The notes: a model not told the origin generated them from the sequence alone. DNA of 64,000 nt from Pseudomonadota bacterium (GCA_021325365.1 JAJPHF010000014.1:89612-153611), one strand, 5' to 3'. Shown: positions 17,015 through 28,051, numbered from the stretch's first letter. Made by a program: numbers and translations.

Positions 17015-17518
17015 TTGGAAGTCACTGCCCAGCAAGTCAAGGAGCTTCGCGAGCGCACGGGCGCCGGCATCATGGACTGCCGCCGCGCGCTCCAGGAGAC
17101 CGAGGGGAACATGGACCGCGCGGCGGATGTGTTGCGTGAGCAGGGCATCGCCCGCGCGGAGAAGAAGATGGGCCGCGAGGCCCGCCAGGGGCTGATCGAG
17201 GCGTATATCCACGCGGGCGGGCGCGTCGGCGCGATGGTCGAGCTGAACTGCGAGACCGACTTCGTGGCGCGCAACCCGCAGTTCAAGGAGCTGGCGCACG
17301 AGATCGCCATGCAGATCGCGGCGATGAACCCCAGCCACGTGGGTGACGAGCCGGCAGGCGACGGGGCGGCGCCGGCGGGCGACAACCCTTTGCTCGATCA
17401 GGCATATATCCGCGACAACAGCAAGACCATCCGCGATCTGGTCAAGCAGGGCATGGCGGGGTTCGGCGAGAACATCGTGGTGCGCCGCTTCGTGCGGTTC
17501 GAGCTTGGCGCTGAATAG
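17015..17518 (+). CDS. tsf: Elongation factor Ts (short form)
   Basis: EF-Ts, the nucleotide exchange factor of EF-Tu, 167 residues long. The N-terminal UBA-like module with KELRERTGAGIMDCRRAL is complete, as is the TDFVARNPQF core block (ELNCETDFVAR). It then passes quickly to the end (RDLVKQGMAGFGENIVVRRFVRFELG), so one of the two core subdomains seen in the E. coli protein (283 residues) is missing, as in other short EF-Ts proteins. The start is TTG at 17015, supported by AGGAGGA and by the family's usual N-terminus. Confidence 0.95.
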   Translation: MEVTAQQVKELRERTGAGIMDCRRALQETEGNMDRAADVLREQGIARAEKKMGREARQGLIEAYIHAGGRVGAMVELNCETDFVARNPQFKELAHEIAMQIAAMNPSHVGDEPAGDGAAPAGDNPLLDQAYIRDNSKTIRDLVKQGMAGFGENIVVRRFVRFELGAE

Positions 17519-17533
17519 GGAGGTAGGGGCTAG

Positions 17534-18830
<1,297 letters not shown>

Positions 18831-18831
<1 letters not shown>

Positions 18832-19586
18832 TGCTGGTAGAGTCGGACCGAACGAGCGATCGCCCCGCGCTGACCGTCGTGCCCCGGCACGTGGCCATCA
18901 TCATGGACGGCAACGGCCGTTGGGCGCGCGACCGTGGATTGCCCCGCCTGGCAGGGCACCGCGCGGGCACCGAGAATACGCGGCGCATTATCGAGGCCTG
19001 CGTAGAGTTCGGGGTGAGCATACTTACGCTCTACGCGTTCTCCACCGAGAACTGGCAGCGGCCCCGCGACGAGGTGGATGGCCTGTTTCACATCCTCGGC
19101 CAGGTCATCGACCGCGAGGTCCCGAACCTGCACAAGAACGGCGTGCAACTGCGCCACATTGGCAGCCCGGAAGGGTTGCCGCGGCACCTGCGGGAGCGGG
19201 TCGAGCGCGCGGTCGCGCTGACGCGCAATAACCAGCGGCTTCTGCTGAACGTAGCATTCAACTACGGCGGACGCGCCGAGATCATTCGCGCGGTGCGTCG
19301 GATGCTGACCGACGGGGTGCACCCCGAAGCCGTGACCGAGGAGCTGTTGAGCTCCTATCTCTATACCGCGGGCGTGGCCGATCCCGATCTGATTATCCGT
19401 ACGGCCGGCGAGATGCGGCTGAGCAACTTCTTGCTCTGGCAGGCGGCCTACGCCGAATACTGGGCGACGCCCACCCGCTGGCCGGACTTCGGCAAGGACG
19501 AGTTCTACCGCGCGCTCTGCGCGTACGGCCAGCGCCAGCGCCGCTTTGGCGGCGTGCCCGACGCGCCGGCGCCGATTGCCGACTAG
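18831..19586 (+). CDS. uppS: Isoprenyl transferase (undecaprenyl diphosphate synthase)
   Basis: A 251-residue cis-prenyltransferase that elongates farnesyl diphosphate with IPP to the C55 lipid carrier for cell-wall synthesis. The catalytic Asp is D26 in [38 protein letters not shown] and the C-terminal [20 protein letters not shown] are present; the second is usually RTSGE. It is the first lipid gene after frr and is followed 90 bases later by cdsA. The chain length of the product cannot be read from the sequence. Confidence 0.95.
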
Positions 19587-19676
19587 GCGCTCGCGCTGCC
19601 GACGGCGTCAGGCGTCGGCGGAGGCCGCGAGCCGGGGGCGACTTGCAATGAGGGGAGCACGTCCTCCAGGCCAGTC

Positions 19677-20531
19677 GTGCGGCTACCGGGCTTTCCGCTG
19701 CCGCCGCTAGGCGCGGCCTTCACGCCCGGCAGCCCGCTGTGGCGCCGCGGGCTGCCCGCCGTCATCCTGGCGCCGCTCGTGCTCTGGGTAGCAGCGCGCG
19801 ACGTCGTGCCGGCCTATCTGATTGTCGTCGGCCTGCTCGCGGCGGTGGCCAGCGGCGAGCTGTATCGTCTGCTGATCCGGGCGGGTTACCAGCCGTTCTG
19901 GCTGCTTGGGCTGCTCCTCAGCGTGGGGCTGGCCATCCTGCCGGCGACGGCTCCCACTCTCGCCGCGCACGTGCAGGCTGCCGCGGTGTTCGGCGCCCTC
20001 GCCTGGGCCGCGTTCTGGCACCGGCGCGGCCGGGGGCTGCTCGACTGGGCGCTGACGCTGGCGCCCGCCCTGTACGTGGGGGGCCTGCTCGGCTATTTTC
20101 CGCTGTTGCGGCTGCGGCCCGACGGCGGCTTCTGGGTGCAGGCCGTGCTTGGCTCCACCTGGGCGGCCGATATCGCGGCGTATGGAGTGGGGCGGCGCTG
20201 GGGCCGCACCAAGCTCGCGCCGTCGCTCAGCCCCGGCAAGTCGGTGGAAGGGGCGCTGGCCGGCGCGGGCGCCGCGGTGCTACTGGCCGCCCTGCTGGCA
20301 CTCGTCTTTCCCGCTGGCGGCCGCTCTCTGCCGGTGCTGCTGGGGCTGGGCCTCTTGGTCGCCGGGGCGGGCCTGGTGGGCGACCTGGTCGAAAGCTTCG
20401 TGAAGCGGCAGCTGGGCGCGAAAGACTCGAGCGGGCTGCTGCTGGGCCATGGCGGGCTGCTGGACCGGTTAGATAGTCTTTTGGGGGCCGGGGTGGTAGC
20501 ATACTTTTATCTTGTCGCCGTTGGCGGGTGA
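19677..20531 (+). CDS. cdsA: Phosphatidate cytidylyltransferase (CDP-diglyceride synthase)
   Basis: A 284-residue polytopic membrane enzyme that makes CDP-diacylglycerol from phosphatidate and CTP. Seven to eight hydrophobic spans are visible. The C-terminal signature SFVKRQLGAKDSSGLLLGHG followed by GLLDRLDS fits the CDS family pattern well, including the K-D and D-R-x-D positions. The start is GTG at 19677; the nearest purine-rich site is distant, so a start slightly downstream is possible. It ends four bases before dxr. Confidence 0.93.
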   Translation: MRLPGFPLPPLGAAFTPGSPLWRRGLPAVILAPLVLWVAARDVVPAYLIVVGLLAAVASGELYRLLIRAGYQPFWLLGLLLSVGLAILPATAPTLAAHVQAAAVFGALAWAAFWHRRGRGLLDWALTLAPALYVGGLLGYFPLLRLRPDGGFWVQAVLGSTWAADIAAYGVGRRWGRTKLAPSLSPGKSVEGALAGAGAAVLLAALLALVFPAGGRSLPVLLGLGLLVAGAGLVGDLVESFVKRQLGAKDSSGLLLGHGGLLDRLDSLLGAGVVAYFYLVAVGG

Positions 20532-20535
20532 CCGG

Positions 20536-21705
20536 GTGAGGAAGCGCATCGCCATCCTCGGCAGCACGGGCTCGGTCGGGCGGCAAGCCCTCGACGTGGC
20601 CGCCGCACACCCCGAGCGCTTTGCGGTAGTCGCGCTAGCCGCGAGCCAGCTCTCCGCCGCGTTCCAGCGCCAACTCGACACCTGGCAGCCACCGCTTGCC
20701 GCGGTGAGTGCCCCGTCCGCGGCGGGTGACGTGAGGGCGGGACTGCTGGCAGGTGAGGACGCGCTCGCCCGGCTCGCCGCCGAGTGCGACGCCGACCTCG
20801 TCGTCGTCGGAGTGCCCGGGCGGGTGGGCCTGCTGCCAACGCTCGCCGCGCTGGAGAGCGGGAAGTCCGTCGCGCTGGCTAACAAGGAATCGCTGGTGAT
20901 GGCCGGCCACCTGGTGATGGCGGCCGCCGAGGCGCACGGCGCGGCGGTCCTGCCGGTCGATAGCGAGCACAATGCGATCTGGCAGTGCCTGCGCGGCGAA
21001 GGGGGCGCGGAGGGACCGACGACGGAGGTCGCGTCGCTCATCCTGACGGCCTCGGGGGGGGCCTTCCGCGACCTGCCGGTGGCCGCGCTGGGTAGCGTGA
21101 CGCCCGCGGAGGCCCTGCGCCATCCGACCTGGTCGATGGGACCGAAAATCACGGTTGACTCGGCCACGCTCATGAACAAGGGCCTGGAGATCATCGAGGC
21201 CTCGTGGCTCTTCGGCGTGCCGCTGGAGCGCGTGCGCGTCGTGATGCACCGCGAGAGCATCGTCCACTCGCTCGTGGAGTTCGTCGACGGGTCGCTGAAA
21301 GCCCTACTGGCAGTGCCTGACATGCGGCTGCCGATTCAGTACGCCCTGAGCTATCCGGAGCGATGGCCGTGCCCGGTGCCGCGTCTGGACCTTGCCCAGC
21401 TGGGCACGCTCAGCTTTGGCGAGGTTGACCGCGAGCGCTTCCGTTGCATGTACGTGGCGCTGGAGGCCGCGCGGGCTGGAGGCACGTATCCGGCCGCGCT
21501 GAGCGGCGCGGACGACGAGGCCGTGCGCCTGTTCCTGGCGGGTGCGCTGCAGTTCGATCGCATCGCGGACGTGGTCGAGGCCGTTCTCGCGCGCCACCGC
21601 TCCACGGTGGCCGCCTCGCTCGAAGGCGTGCTCGAGGCGGATGCGTGGGCGCGGGAAGTCTGTCGCGAGCTGGTTTGCACCGGCGCGGCATCGGAGGTAG
21701 CATGA
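20536..21705 (+). CDS. dxr: 1-deoxy-D-xylulose 5-phosphate reductoisomerase
   Basis: The 389-residue IspC/Dxr enzyme, the first committed step of the MEP isoprenoid pathway (DXP to MEP with NADPH). Motifs: GSTGSVGRQALD near the N-terminus (NADPH), ALANKESLVMAG, PVDSEHNAIWQ, ILTASGGAFRD, TWSMGPKITVDSATLMNKGLE (split here between the metal and substrate residues) and PDMRLPIQYAL. The GTG at 20536 starts right before KRIAILGST; a TTG at 20512 inside cdsA is a less likely alternative. Its presence shows isoprenoids come from the MEP route, which also feeds uppS upstream. Confidence 0.96.
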   Translation: MRKRIAILGSTGSVGRQALDVAAAHPERFAVVALAASQLSAAFQRQLDTWQPPLAAVSAPSAAGDVRAGLLAGEDALARLAAECDADLVVVGVPGRVGLLPTLAALESGKSVALANKESLVMAGHLVMAAAEAHGAAVLPVDSEHNAIWQCLRGEGGAEGPTTEVASLILTASGGAFRDLPVAALGSVTPAEALRHPTWSMGPKITVDSATLMNKGLEIIEASWLFGVPLERVRVVMHRESIVHSLVEFVDGSLKALLAVPDMRLPIQYALSYPERWPCPVPRLDLAQLGTLSFGEVDRERFRCMYVALEAARAGGTYPAALSGADDEAVRLFLAGALQFDRIADVVEAVLARHRSTVAASLEGVLEADAWAREVCRELVCTGAASEVA

Positions 21706-21777
21706 CCCGACATCGACGGGGCGGCGGCGCTGCCGCCGCTGTTCGCCGCGGAACCCGGTGACAAGAAGGAACGCTAG

Positions 21778-22887
21778 ATGGACCCATTCAGCTTTCTGTG
21801 GGACAACCGCAACTACCTAATCATTATCCCCGTGCTGAGCCTCCTGATGCTCGTCCACGAGCTTGGCCACTTCATCACGGCGCGGCTGTCGGGCATGAAG
21901 GTCGAGGAGTTTGGCTTCGGCTTTCCACCGCGTCTCATTGGCAAGGAAGTGGGCGGCGTAATCTACTCGCTGAATTGGATCCCGCTCGGCGCGTTTGTGC
22001 GCATCCTGGGCGAGGACGACCCGAAGGAGCCTGGCAGCTTCGCCAGCAAACCGCTCTTGCCGCGGTTCATCGTGCTCGCCGCGGGCTCGGCGATGAACTT
22101 CCTGCTCGCGGTGCTGATGTTCGCCATCGCCTTCGCGACGGGCTGGCCGACGCCTTCATCCGTCCAGGTGGCGATCAGCGCCGTGCAGGACGGCGCCCCC
22201 GCCCAGGTGGCCGGGCTGCAGGCCGGCGACGTAATCCTGGCTGTCGCCGGGCAGCCCGCGGACTCGCTAGAGACGGTCCAGCAAGTGACGCGCGCTAACG
22301 CGGGCAACAGCGTACCGTTCTTGATCGACCGCCAGGGCGAGCAGCTGACGATCCCGGTCGCGCTGCGAGCCACCTGGCCGAACGGCGCTGGGCCGCTGGG
22401 CGTGCAGCTGCGCGGGCGGCCGGTGGACGTCCACCCGGTGGCCTACGCGCTGCCGCAAGCTCTCGCGCGGGGCTGGGAGCGGGCGGCCCAGCTGGTGGGG
22501 CTCACGCTGTCGATTCCGGTGCTCCTGGTGCAGGGGGCGGTTTCGCCGGAGCTGGTGCGTCCGATAGGGATCGTCGGCATGACCCAGCTGGCGGGGCAGG
22601 CGGCGACCGAGGTCGCGGAGACGGGCTGGGTGTTCCCGATCCTTACGCTGACCGCTGCGTTTAGCGCGGGGTTGGCGGTGGCCAACCTGCTGCCGCTACC
22701 GGGGCTCGACGGCGGCCGACTGCTCTTCCTCATCATCGAGGCGGTGCGCGGGCGGCGGATCGCGCCCGAGCGCGCCGAGCTGGTCCACGCCATCGGCATC
22801 GCGATCCTGCTGGCGCTGATGGGAGTGCTGATTGTGTCGGACATCGTGTCGCCGGCGCCGCCGGTCGACTGGGGCGTCCGTCGCTGA
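21778..22887 (+). CDS. rseP: Site-2 intramembrane metalloprotease (RseP family)
   Basis: A 369-residue membrane protease. HELGH lies at residues 27-31 in the first membrane span. A single PDZ domain follows (about 120-200: GAPAQVAGLQAGDVILAVAG), and NLLPLPGLDGG near residue 310 gives the third zinc ligand in the C-terminal membrane segment. Such enzymes clip anti-sigma factors or remnant signal peptides. The cdsA-dxr-rseP order is the classical one. It ends in a strong hairpin terminator at 22914-22952, so the nusA group is a separate transcript. Confidence 0.94.
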   Translation: MDPFSFLWDNRNYLIIIPVLSLLMLVHELGHFITARLSGMKVEEFGFGFPPRLIGKEVGGVIYSLNWIPLGAFVRILGEDDPKEPGSFASKPLLPRFIVLAAGSAMNFLLAVLMFAIAFATGWPTPSSVQVAISAVQDGAPAQVAGLQAGDVILAVAGQPADSLETVQQVTRANAGNSVPFLIDRQGEQLTIPVALRATWPNGAGPLGVQLRGRPVDVHPVAYALPQALARGWERAAQLVGLTLSIPVLLVQGAVSPELVRPIGIVGMTQLAGQAATEVAETGWVFPILTLTAAFSAGLAVANLLPLPGLDGGRLLFLIIEAVRGRRIAPERAELVHAIGIAILLALMGVLIVSDIVSPAPPVDWGVRR

Positions 22888-22913
22888 GGCGGCGGGGTAA
22901 CTCGCGGCACCCG

Positions 22914-22952
22914 CGCTGCACCCCCGCAGACGGCATCCGTGGGGGTGCAGCG
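22914..22952 (+). terminator. Hairpin terminator after rseP
   Basis: A perfect 12-bp inverted repeat (CGCTGCACCCCC / GGGGGTGCAGCG) spans 22914-22925 and 22941-22952. Its loop contains a second small hairpin (ACGG-CAT-CCGT). Only three Ts follow directly. It lies 27 bases after the rseP stop and immediately before the -35 box of the next promoter. Confidence 0.75.
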
Positions 22953-22953
22953 T

Positions 22954-22982
22954 TTGTCTGTCCCCCCGCCGGATGGTATAAT
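22954..22982 (+). promoter_or_regulatory. Sigma-A-type promoter of the nusA operon
   Basis: TTGTCT at 22954-22959 and TATAAT at 22977-22982 are separated by exactly 17 bases, and the -10 is also extended (TGG before TATAAT). Transcription would start near 22989, just before the leader hairpin at 23009-23031. This is one of the two best promoters in the window. Confidence 0.75.
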
Positions 22983-23008
22983 TTCGGCAGTTGAGGATAC
23001 CGTGCGAG

Positions 23009-23031
23009 AAGTGGGTAACCCCCACTTTTTT
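23009..23031 (+). promoter_or_regulatory. Leader hairpin with T-run upstream of nusA
   Basis: AAGTGGG (23009-23015) pairs with CCCACTT (23021-23027) around a five-base loop and is followed by further Ts (to 23031). It looks like a small intrinsic terminator or attenuator about 20 bases into the transcript and 73 bases before nusA. Similar short hairpins are, as I recall, frequent upstream of rimP-nusA operons in Gram-positive bacteria. Here rimP is absent but the hairpin remains. Confidence 0.6.
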
Positions 23032-23103
23032 GTTGCAGGCAGACTGGCGGATAGGGCGCTGGCTCGGCGCGTCAGCGGCCTGGACGGCCAGGGAGGCGGA
23101 CCG

Positions 23104-24327
23104 TTGAAGAGCGAATTCATGACAGCAATCAGCATGCTCAGCAGCGAAAAGAACATGCCGAAAGAGGTCGTGATTGAAGCCATCGAGGCGGCGCTCGTGT
23201 CGGCCTACCGCCGTAATTTCCCGACCGCGCCGCAGAGCGTGGACGCCGTCATCGACCCGGAGACGGGGGCACCGCAGGTATTCCTGGTGCGCAAGGTCGT
23301 CGCGGAGCTGGGCGAGGACCCGGACGAGATCACGCTGGACGACGCGCGCGCGATCGACCCCAGCGCTCAGGTCGGCGGGGTGCTGCGCACCGACGTGACG
23401 CCGCCGCAGTTCGGGCGGATCGCCGCCCAAACGGCGAAGCAGGTGGTGCTGCAGAAGCTGCGCGAGGCGGAGCGGCGGCGGGTGTTCGACCAGTTTACCG
23501 AGCGGCAGGGCGAGATCGTCCACGGGCTAGTGCAGCGCATCGAGCAGGGGACGGCGATCATCGAGCTGGACAAGACCGAGGCGATCATGCCGCGCACCGA
23601 GCAGATCCCCACCGAGCGGTACTACCCTGGGCAGCGGCTGCGGGTCGTGATCGTCGACGTACGCGACAGCCACAAGGGGCCGCAAGTGCTGGTGTCGCGC
23701 GCCCACCGGCTGATGCTGCGACGGTTGTTCGAGCAGGAAGTGCCGGAGATCTTCAGCGGTACGGTGGAGATCAAGGCGATTGCCCGCGAGGCGGGCGCCC
23801 GGGCCAAGGTCGCCGTAGCGGCTCGCCAGGAGGGCATTGATCCCGTCGGCTCGTGTGTCGGCATGCGGGGCGTGCGCATCCAGAACGTGGTCAACGAGTT
23901 GAGCGGCGAGAAAATCGACGTGGTGCAGTGGGACCCTGACCCGGCGGTATTCGTGGCCAACGCACTCAGCCCGGCGCAAGTTGTCAGCGTGACGATCAAC
24001 GAGGACGAGAACACGGCGCGCGTGATCGTGCCCGAGCGACAGCTCTCGCTCGCAATCGGCAAGGAGGGCCAGAACGCCCGGCTGGCCGCGAAGCTGACCG
24101 GCTGGCGCATCGACATCCGTAGTGATGCCGCCAGCGTCGTTCCTGCAGCGGCTGACGGCGCGGAGCCGGCCCAGCAGGCCGCGCCGCCCGCGTCGGTCGC
24201 CGCGCAGCACGGGGGCACGACGGCCTCTGCTACTACGGGCGAGGCGCCTGCCGCTGGTGGGGACGAGGTGCGAGTCGGAGCCGGCGCGCCAGGGGCGAGT
24301 GGGGACAGCGCGGGGGCGACGGGATGA
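23104..24327 (+). CDS. nusA: Transcription termination/antitermination factor NusA
   Basis: A 407-residue NusA that binds RNA polymerase and modulates pausing, termination and antitermination. The N-terminal domain starts [20 protein letters not shown]. The S1 domain holds [16 protein letters not shown], and the KH1/KH2 domains hold [20 protein letters not shown] and [19 protein letters not shown]. After about residue 345 there is a 60-residue Ala/Gly-rich tail in place of further acidic repeats. The TTG at 23104 has GGGAGG seven bases upstream and gives the family N-terminus; the frame upstream is not homologous. rimP, normally just before nusA, is not present in the 216-base gap. The stop overlaps the next gene (ATGA). 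Confidence 0.97.
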   Translation: MKSEFMTAISMLSSEKNMPKEVVIEAIEAALVSAYRRNFPTAPQSVDAVIDPETGAPQVFLVRKVVAELGEDPDEITLDDARAIDPSAQVGGVLRTDVTPPQFGRIAAQTAKQVVLQKLREAERRRVFDQFTERQGEIVHGLVQRIEQGTAIIELDKTEAIMPRTEQIPTERYYPGQRLRVVIVDVRDSHKGPQVLVSRAHRLMLRRLFEQEVPEIFSGTVEIKAIAREAGARAKVAVAARQEGIDPVGSCVGMRGVRIQNVVNELSGEKIDVVQWDPDPAVFVANALSPAQVVSVTINEDENTARVIVPERQLSLAIGKEGQNARLAAKLTGWRIDIRSDAASVVPAAADGAEPAQQAAPPASVAAQHGGTTASATTGEAPAAGGDEVRVGAGAPGASGDSAGATG

Positions 24328-24629
24328 CGGCACGCCCTCGCCACGTGCCGATGCGTACGTGCGTGGGCTGTCGGCAGGAGCAGCCGAAGCGCGAGCTGGT
24401 TCGCGTCGTGCGGACGCCCGAGGGGGCCGTCGTGGTGGACACGACGGGCAAGGCGAACGGCCGCGGCGCGTATTTGTGCCGACGGCCGGAGTGCTGGACG
24501 GCCGCGCTGCGGCGTAACCTCCTCGCGGGCGCGCTGCGCGGCCCGCTCACGGCGGACGATCTGGCAGCTCTGCGCGAATACGGTGCGGCGCTCAGCCCCT
24601 CCGCGGCGCCGCACGGACCGCGGTCCTAG
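24324..24629 (+). CDS. rnpM: YlxR/RnpM-family RNA-binding protein
   Basis: A 101-residue YlxR protein with the family signature [20 protein letters not shown] near the N-terminus and [13 protein letters not shown] in the middle; the cysteines C13 and C16 form a CxxC. In B. subtilis this protein (RnpM) binds the RNase P RNA and modulates its activity. Its position between nusA and infB is standard. The start overlaps the nusA stop by four bases. The L7Ae-like gene that often follows (ylxQ) is missing; a 196-base gap leads to infB. Confidence 0.9.
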   Translation: MTARPRHVPMRTCVGCRQEQPKRELVRVVRTPEGAVVVDTTGKANGRGAYLCRRPECWTAALRRNLLAGALRGPLTADDLAALREYGAALSPSAAPHGPRS

Positions 24630-24825
24630 GCGGGCGCCGCCGCGCACGCCGGCTCCGTCGAGGCTGGTGTCGCGTGCCCCGGGCTGGCGGCTGCACCGCC
24701 CTCCGCGTGGGGGCACGGCTCGCCGCGTCGTAGAATGCTACGTATCGTTAGTCACACTTAGAGAGCTGCCACGGCCGCCGGCCGACGAACCGACACCAGC
24801 GGCAGCCCAACATAGGGGGTGCCAG

Positions 24826-26703
24826 ATGGCGCGACCATTCAATCGTGGACCACAACGCCGGCCCGGCGGCCGCCCCGGCGCCGCGCGGCGGGGCGGGAAC
24901 CGCCGCGCGCCCATGCGCGGCGGCTTTGGCGGCGCACCTAGCGCCGTTCTGGAACGGGCGCCGGTCGAGCTGCCGGCGCGGATGACGGTCCAGGAGCTGT
25001 CCGACCGTCTGAACGTCAGTCCGACGCAAGTGATCAGCGCGCTGGTAGCGCAGAACATCCTTTTGACCGTCAATCAGAGCGTGGACTATGAGACCGCCGC
25101 CAAGGTGGCGAGCGAGCTGGGCTTCGAGGTGTTCGAGGCGGCCCCGGAAGCGCGCGAGAAAGCCGCGACCGCGGGGGCACCGGAGGAGGATACGGGCCTG
25201 CTCGTGCCGCGGCCGCCGGTGGTGACGGTCATGGGCCACGTCGACCATGGCAAGACCAGCCTTCTCGACGCGATCCGGAACACGAACGTGACCAGCGGCG
25301 AGGCGGGCGGCATAACGCAGCACATCGGCGCGTATCAGGTCGAGATCCACGACAAGCGCATCACGTTTCTGGATACCCCGGGCCACGAGGCGTTCACGGC
25401 GATGCGGGCACGTGGCGCCGAGGCGACCGACATCGTCATCCTGGTCGTGGCCGCCGACGATGGGGTGATGCCCCAGACACGCGAGGCCATCGCTCACTGC
25501 CAGGCGGCGAAAGTGCCGGTGGTGGTGGCAATCAACAAGATCGACCGCCCGAACGCCCAGCCGGACCGCGTGATCCAGCAGCTGGCTGAAGCCGGGCTGG
25601 TGGTCGAGAGCTACGGCGGCGACGTGCCGTCGGTCCCCGTGTCGGCGCGCACGCGCGAGGGCATCGAGGACCTGCTGGACGTGGTGCTGCTCGTGGCCGA
25701 CATCCAGGAGCTGAAGGCGAACCCCGATCGGCCGGCGGCCGGCGTGGTGATCGAGGCCAAGCTCGACCGGGCGCGGGGCGCGGTAGCCACCGTGCTGGTC
25801 CAGAACGGCACGCTGGCGGTGGGCGACACGGTAGTCGCGGGCGGCGCCTGGGGTAAAGTCAAGGCGCTCTTCAACGACCGCGGCAAGCGCATTCGCAAGG
25901 CCGGCCCCTCCGTTCCCGCCGAGATCCTGGGGCTGAACGGCGTGGCGGAGGCGGGCGACCGGATGATAGCCGTCGCGGACGAGAAGACGGCACGCCAACT
26001 GGCGGACGCCGCGAAGGCGGGCGAGCGCGAGGCGAGCGAGGGGCGACGCGAGCTGTCGCTGCTGGCGCTGTCCAGTCAGGTGCAGGCGGGCGAGGTCAAA
26101 GAGGTTACGCTGGTCGTCAAGACCGACGTGCAAGGCTCGCTGGAGCCGATCCTGAACTCGCTCGCGCGGCTGGAGGACGAGACAGGTATCCGGGTGAAGG
26201 TGCTGCAGTCGGGAACTGGCAACATCACCGACTCGGACGTCATGCTGGCCGCCGCATCCAAGGGAATCGTCATCGGCTTCAACGTGCGCGCGGAGCCGAC
26301 GACCGTGCGCACCGCCGAGTCGCTTGGCGTTGACGTGCGCCTCTACACCGTGATCTATCACCTTGTTGACGACATACGTCGCGCACTGACCGGCATGCTC
26401 GAGCCGGAGTATCGGGAAACGGTGCGAGGCATGGCCGAGATCCGCATGGCCTTCAAGGCGGGCAAGACCGGCCAGGCGGCCGGCTGCCTGGTCACGGAGG
26501 GCACAATCACTCGCGGCGGCCTGGTCCGTATCCTGCGTGGACGCGAGGTCATCTTCGACGGCCGGCTCGCATCGCTGCGCCGGGTGAAGGACGACGTGCG
26601 CGAGGTGACCGCGGGGCAGGAGTGCGGCATGACGTTCGACGGGTTTAATGACTTCCAGCCGGGCGACGTCGTCGAGAGCTACGAGCGCGAATTGGTGAGC
26701 TAG
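24826..26703 (+). CDS. infB: Translation initiation factor IF-2
   Basis: A 625-residue IF-2, on the short side because the N-terminal extension is brief: an Arg/Gly/Pro-rich stretch of about 40 residues and one IF2N-type module ([19 protein letters not shown]). The GTPase domain has [15 protein letters not shown] near 137, [16 protein letters not shown] near 183, and NKID near 238; [16 protein letters not shown] is the switch I region. Domains II to IV follow in full. The ATG at 24826 has AGGGGGT upstream; the earlier reading frame is not homologous. TAGAAT at 24731-24736 could be a weak internal promoter in the 196-base gap before the gene. Confidence 0.97.
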   Translation: MARPFNRGPQRRPGGRPGAARRGGNRRAPMRGGFGGAPSAVLERAPVELPARMTVQELSDRLNVSPTQVISALVAQNILLTVNQSVDYETAAKVASELGFEVFEAAPEAREKAATAGAPEEDTGLLVPRPPVVTVMGHVDHGKTSLLDAIRNTNVTSGEAGGITQHIGAYQVEIHDKRITFLDTPGHEAFTAMRARGAEATDIVILVVAADDGVMPQTREAIAHCQAAKVPVVVAINKIDRPNAQPDRVIQQLAEAGLVVESYGGDVPSVPVSARTREGIEDLLDVVLLVADIQELKANPDRPAAGVVIEAKLDRARGAVATVLVQNGTLAVGDTVVAGGAWGKVKALFNDRGKRIRKAGPSVPAEILGLNGVAEAGDRMIAVADEKTARQLADAAKAGEREASEGRRELSLLALSSQVQAGEVKEVTLVVKTDVQGSLEPILNSLARLEDETGIRVKVLQSGTGNITDSDVMLAAASKGIVIGFNVRAEPTTVRTAESLGVDVRLYTVIYHLVDDIRRALTGMLEPEYRETVRGMAEIRMAFKAGKTGQAAGCLVTEGTITRGGLVRILRGREVIFDGRLASLRRVKDDVREVTAGQECGMTFDGFNDFQPGDVVESYERELVS

Positions 26704-26732
26704 GCCGCGCGGCGCCAGCCCGGGAGGCCGGT

Positions 26733-27080
26733 GTGACAAGTCGCCGCATTCTGCGTCTGAACGAGGCGATCCGCGAGGAGCTAGCAGAGCTGCTGCGCCG
26801 CGAGATGCGCGATCCGCGGCTCGGCGGCATCATCAGCATTACCGAGGTCGATACCTCGCCGGACCTGGCGTTGGCGCACGTTTACGTGAGCGTGCTGGGC
26901 TCGGACGAGGAGACCTCGGATGCGCTGCGGGCGCTGCGCCGCGCCGCCGGCTACCTGAAGCGCGAGCTGGGCGATCGACTCCGCTTGCGCCGCGTGCCCA
27001 ACCTCGACTTTCGGCTCGATCCCTCGTTGGCGCGCGGCGCCCGCGTCATGGAGCTGCTGCGCGAGATCGAGCAGGGTTAG
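26733..27080 (+). CDS. rbfA: Ribosome-binding factor A
   Basis: A 115-residue KH-like protein that acts in late 30S maturation and cold adaptation. RRILRLNEAIREELAELLRRE, DPRLGGIISITEVDTSPDLA and AHVYVSVLG are the expected N-terminal and core parts, and RVPNLDFRLDPSLARG is the standard C-terminal block. The GTG start has GGGAGG five bases upstream. It sits 29 bases after infB. The DHH-type nanoRNase gene that often lies between rbfA and truB is absent. Confidence 0.95.
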   Translation: MTSRRILRLNEAIREELAELLRREMRDPRLGGIISITEVDTSPDLALAHVYVSVLGSDEETSDALRALRRAAGYLKRELGDRLRLRRVPNLDFRLDPSLARGARVMELLREIEQG

Positions 27081-27124
27081 CGGCGGGGCGGCCCGCGGCG
27101 GGGGCGGGGTCAGAGGGCGGTCTG

Positions 27125-28051
27125 ATGCCGCAGGTGGACGGCTTCCTCAACGTCTGCAAGCCGCTCGGCTGGACGAGTCACGACGTGGTCGGCTTCGTCC
27201 GCCGTCGCGTCGGGCAGCAGCGAGTGGGTCACGCGGGCACGCTGGACCCCGCCGCGACTGGTGTCTTGCCGCTGTGTTTAGGCCGCGCCACCCGCCTGGC
27301 CGATCGCGTGGCCGCGGGCGCCAAACTCTATGCGGCGGACGTGGTGCTCGGTTTCGAGACGGACAGCTGCGACGCCGAGGGCCGCGCGCTCCTGACCGGC
27401 GGCCCCCCCGCGTCAGCCGTCGGCGCTCCATCGCTCGACATGATCCTACAAGCCCTGGCCGAGCTGCAGGGCGAGATCCAGCAAGTGCCGCCGCACTACT
27501 CGGCGGTGAAGGTAGGGGGCGAAGCGGCGTACGCGCGGGCGCGGCGTGGCGAGGCCGTCGCTCTCGCGCCGCGCCCGGTGACTGTTCACGGCACGTGCGT
27601 GCTAGCGTGGGAGCCGCCGCGGCTGTCGTTGCTCGTGCGCTGTTCGAGGGGTACCTACGTGCGGGCCCTGGCGCGGGACGTGGGCGCCAGAGTTGGGTGC
27701 GGGGCGTATCTCGACGCGCTGGTACGGCTAGCGGTTGGCGGGTTTACGCTTGCTGGGGCGATTGCGCTGGAAGAGCTGGAGGAGCAGGCGGCCGCCGGTC
27801 GCTGGGAGGTGCTGGTCGACCCGCCCGACCGGGCGGCCGTCGACCTGCCCGCGGCTATTCTCGGGGCGGTAGCCGCGGCCCACTTCGCCCACGGGCGCGC
27901 GTGGGATGCGGCGAACCCCGGGGTGCCGCGCGACGCGCGCGCCTACGGCACGGACGGCCGCTTCCTCGGACTGCTGCGAGCGGGAGTGCCGCCGGCGCGC
28001 TGGCAACCCGCGCTGTCCTTTGTATATGATGCGGGCGCCGCGGTTGGTTAG
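27125..28051 (+). CDS. truB: tRNA pseudouridine(55) synthase
   Basis: A 308-residue TruB that makes the universal pseudouridine 55 in the tRNA T loop. Motif I is NVCKPLGWTSHDVV, the catalytic aspartate lies in GHAGTLDPAATGVLPL, and KLYAADVVLGFETD, PPHYSAVKVGGEAAY and CSRGTYVRALARDVG are the further conserved blocks. The C-terminal part contains a divergent PUA-like region. It follows rbfA by 44 bases and precedes ribF by 73 bases. Confidence 0.96.
   Translation: MPQVDGFLNVCKPLGWTSHDVVGFVRRRVGQQRVGHAGTLDPAATGVLPLCLGRATRLADRVAAGAKLYAADVVLGFETDSCDAEGRALLTGGPPASAVGAPSLDMILQALAELQGEIQQVPPHYSAVKVGGEAAYARARRGEAVALAPRPVTVHGTCVLAWEPPRLSLLVRCSRGTYVRALARDVGARVGCGAYLDALVRLAVGGFTLAGAIALEELEEQAAAGRWEVLVDPPDRAAVDLPAAILGAVAAAHFAHGRAWDAANPGVPRDARAYGTDGRFLGLLRAGVPPARWQPALSFVYDAGAAVG

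Noticed and set aside
22939..23103. N-terminal extension of NusA as a relic of rimP
   Set aside because: The bases include the promoter and leader hairpin and the translated text shows no RimP motif.
24748..26739. Long minus-strand frame of about 660 codons opposite infB
   Set aside because: Antisense shadow of IF-2; His/Arg/Leu-rich with no recognisable domain.
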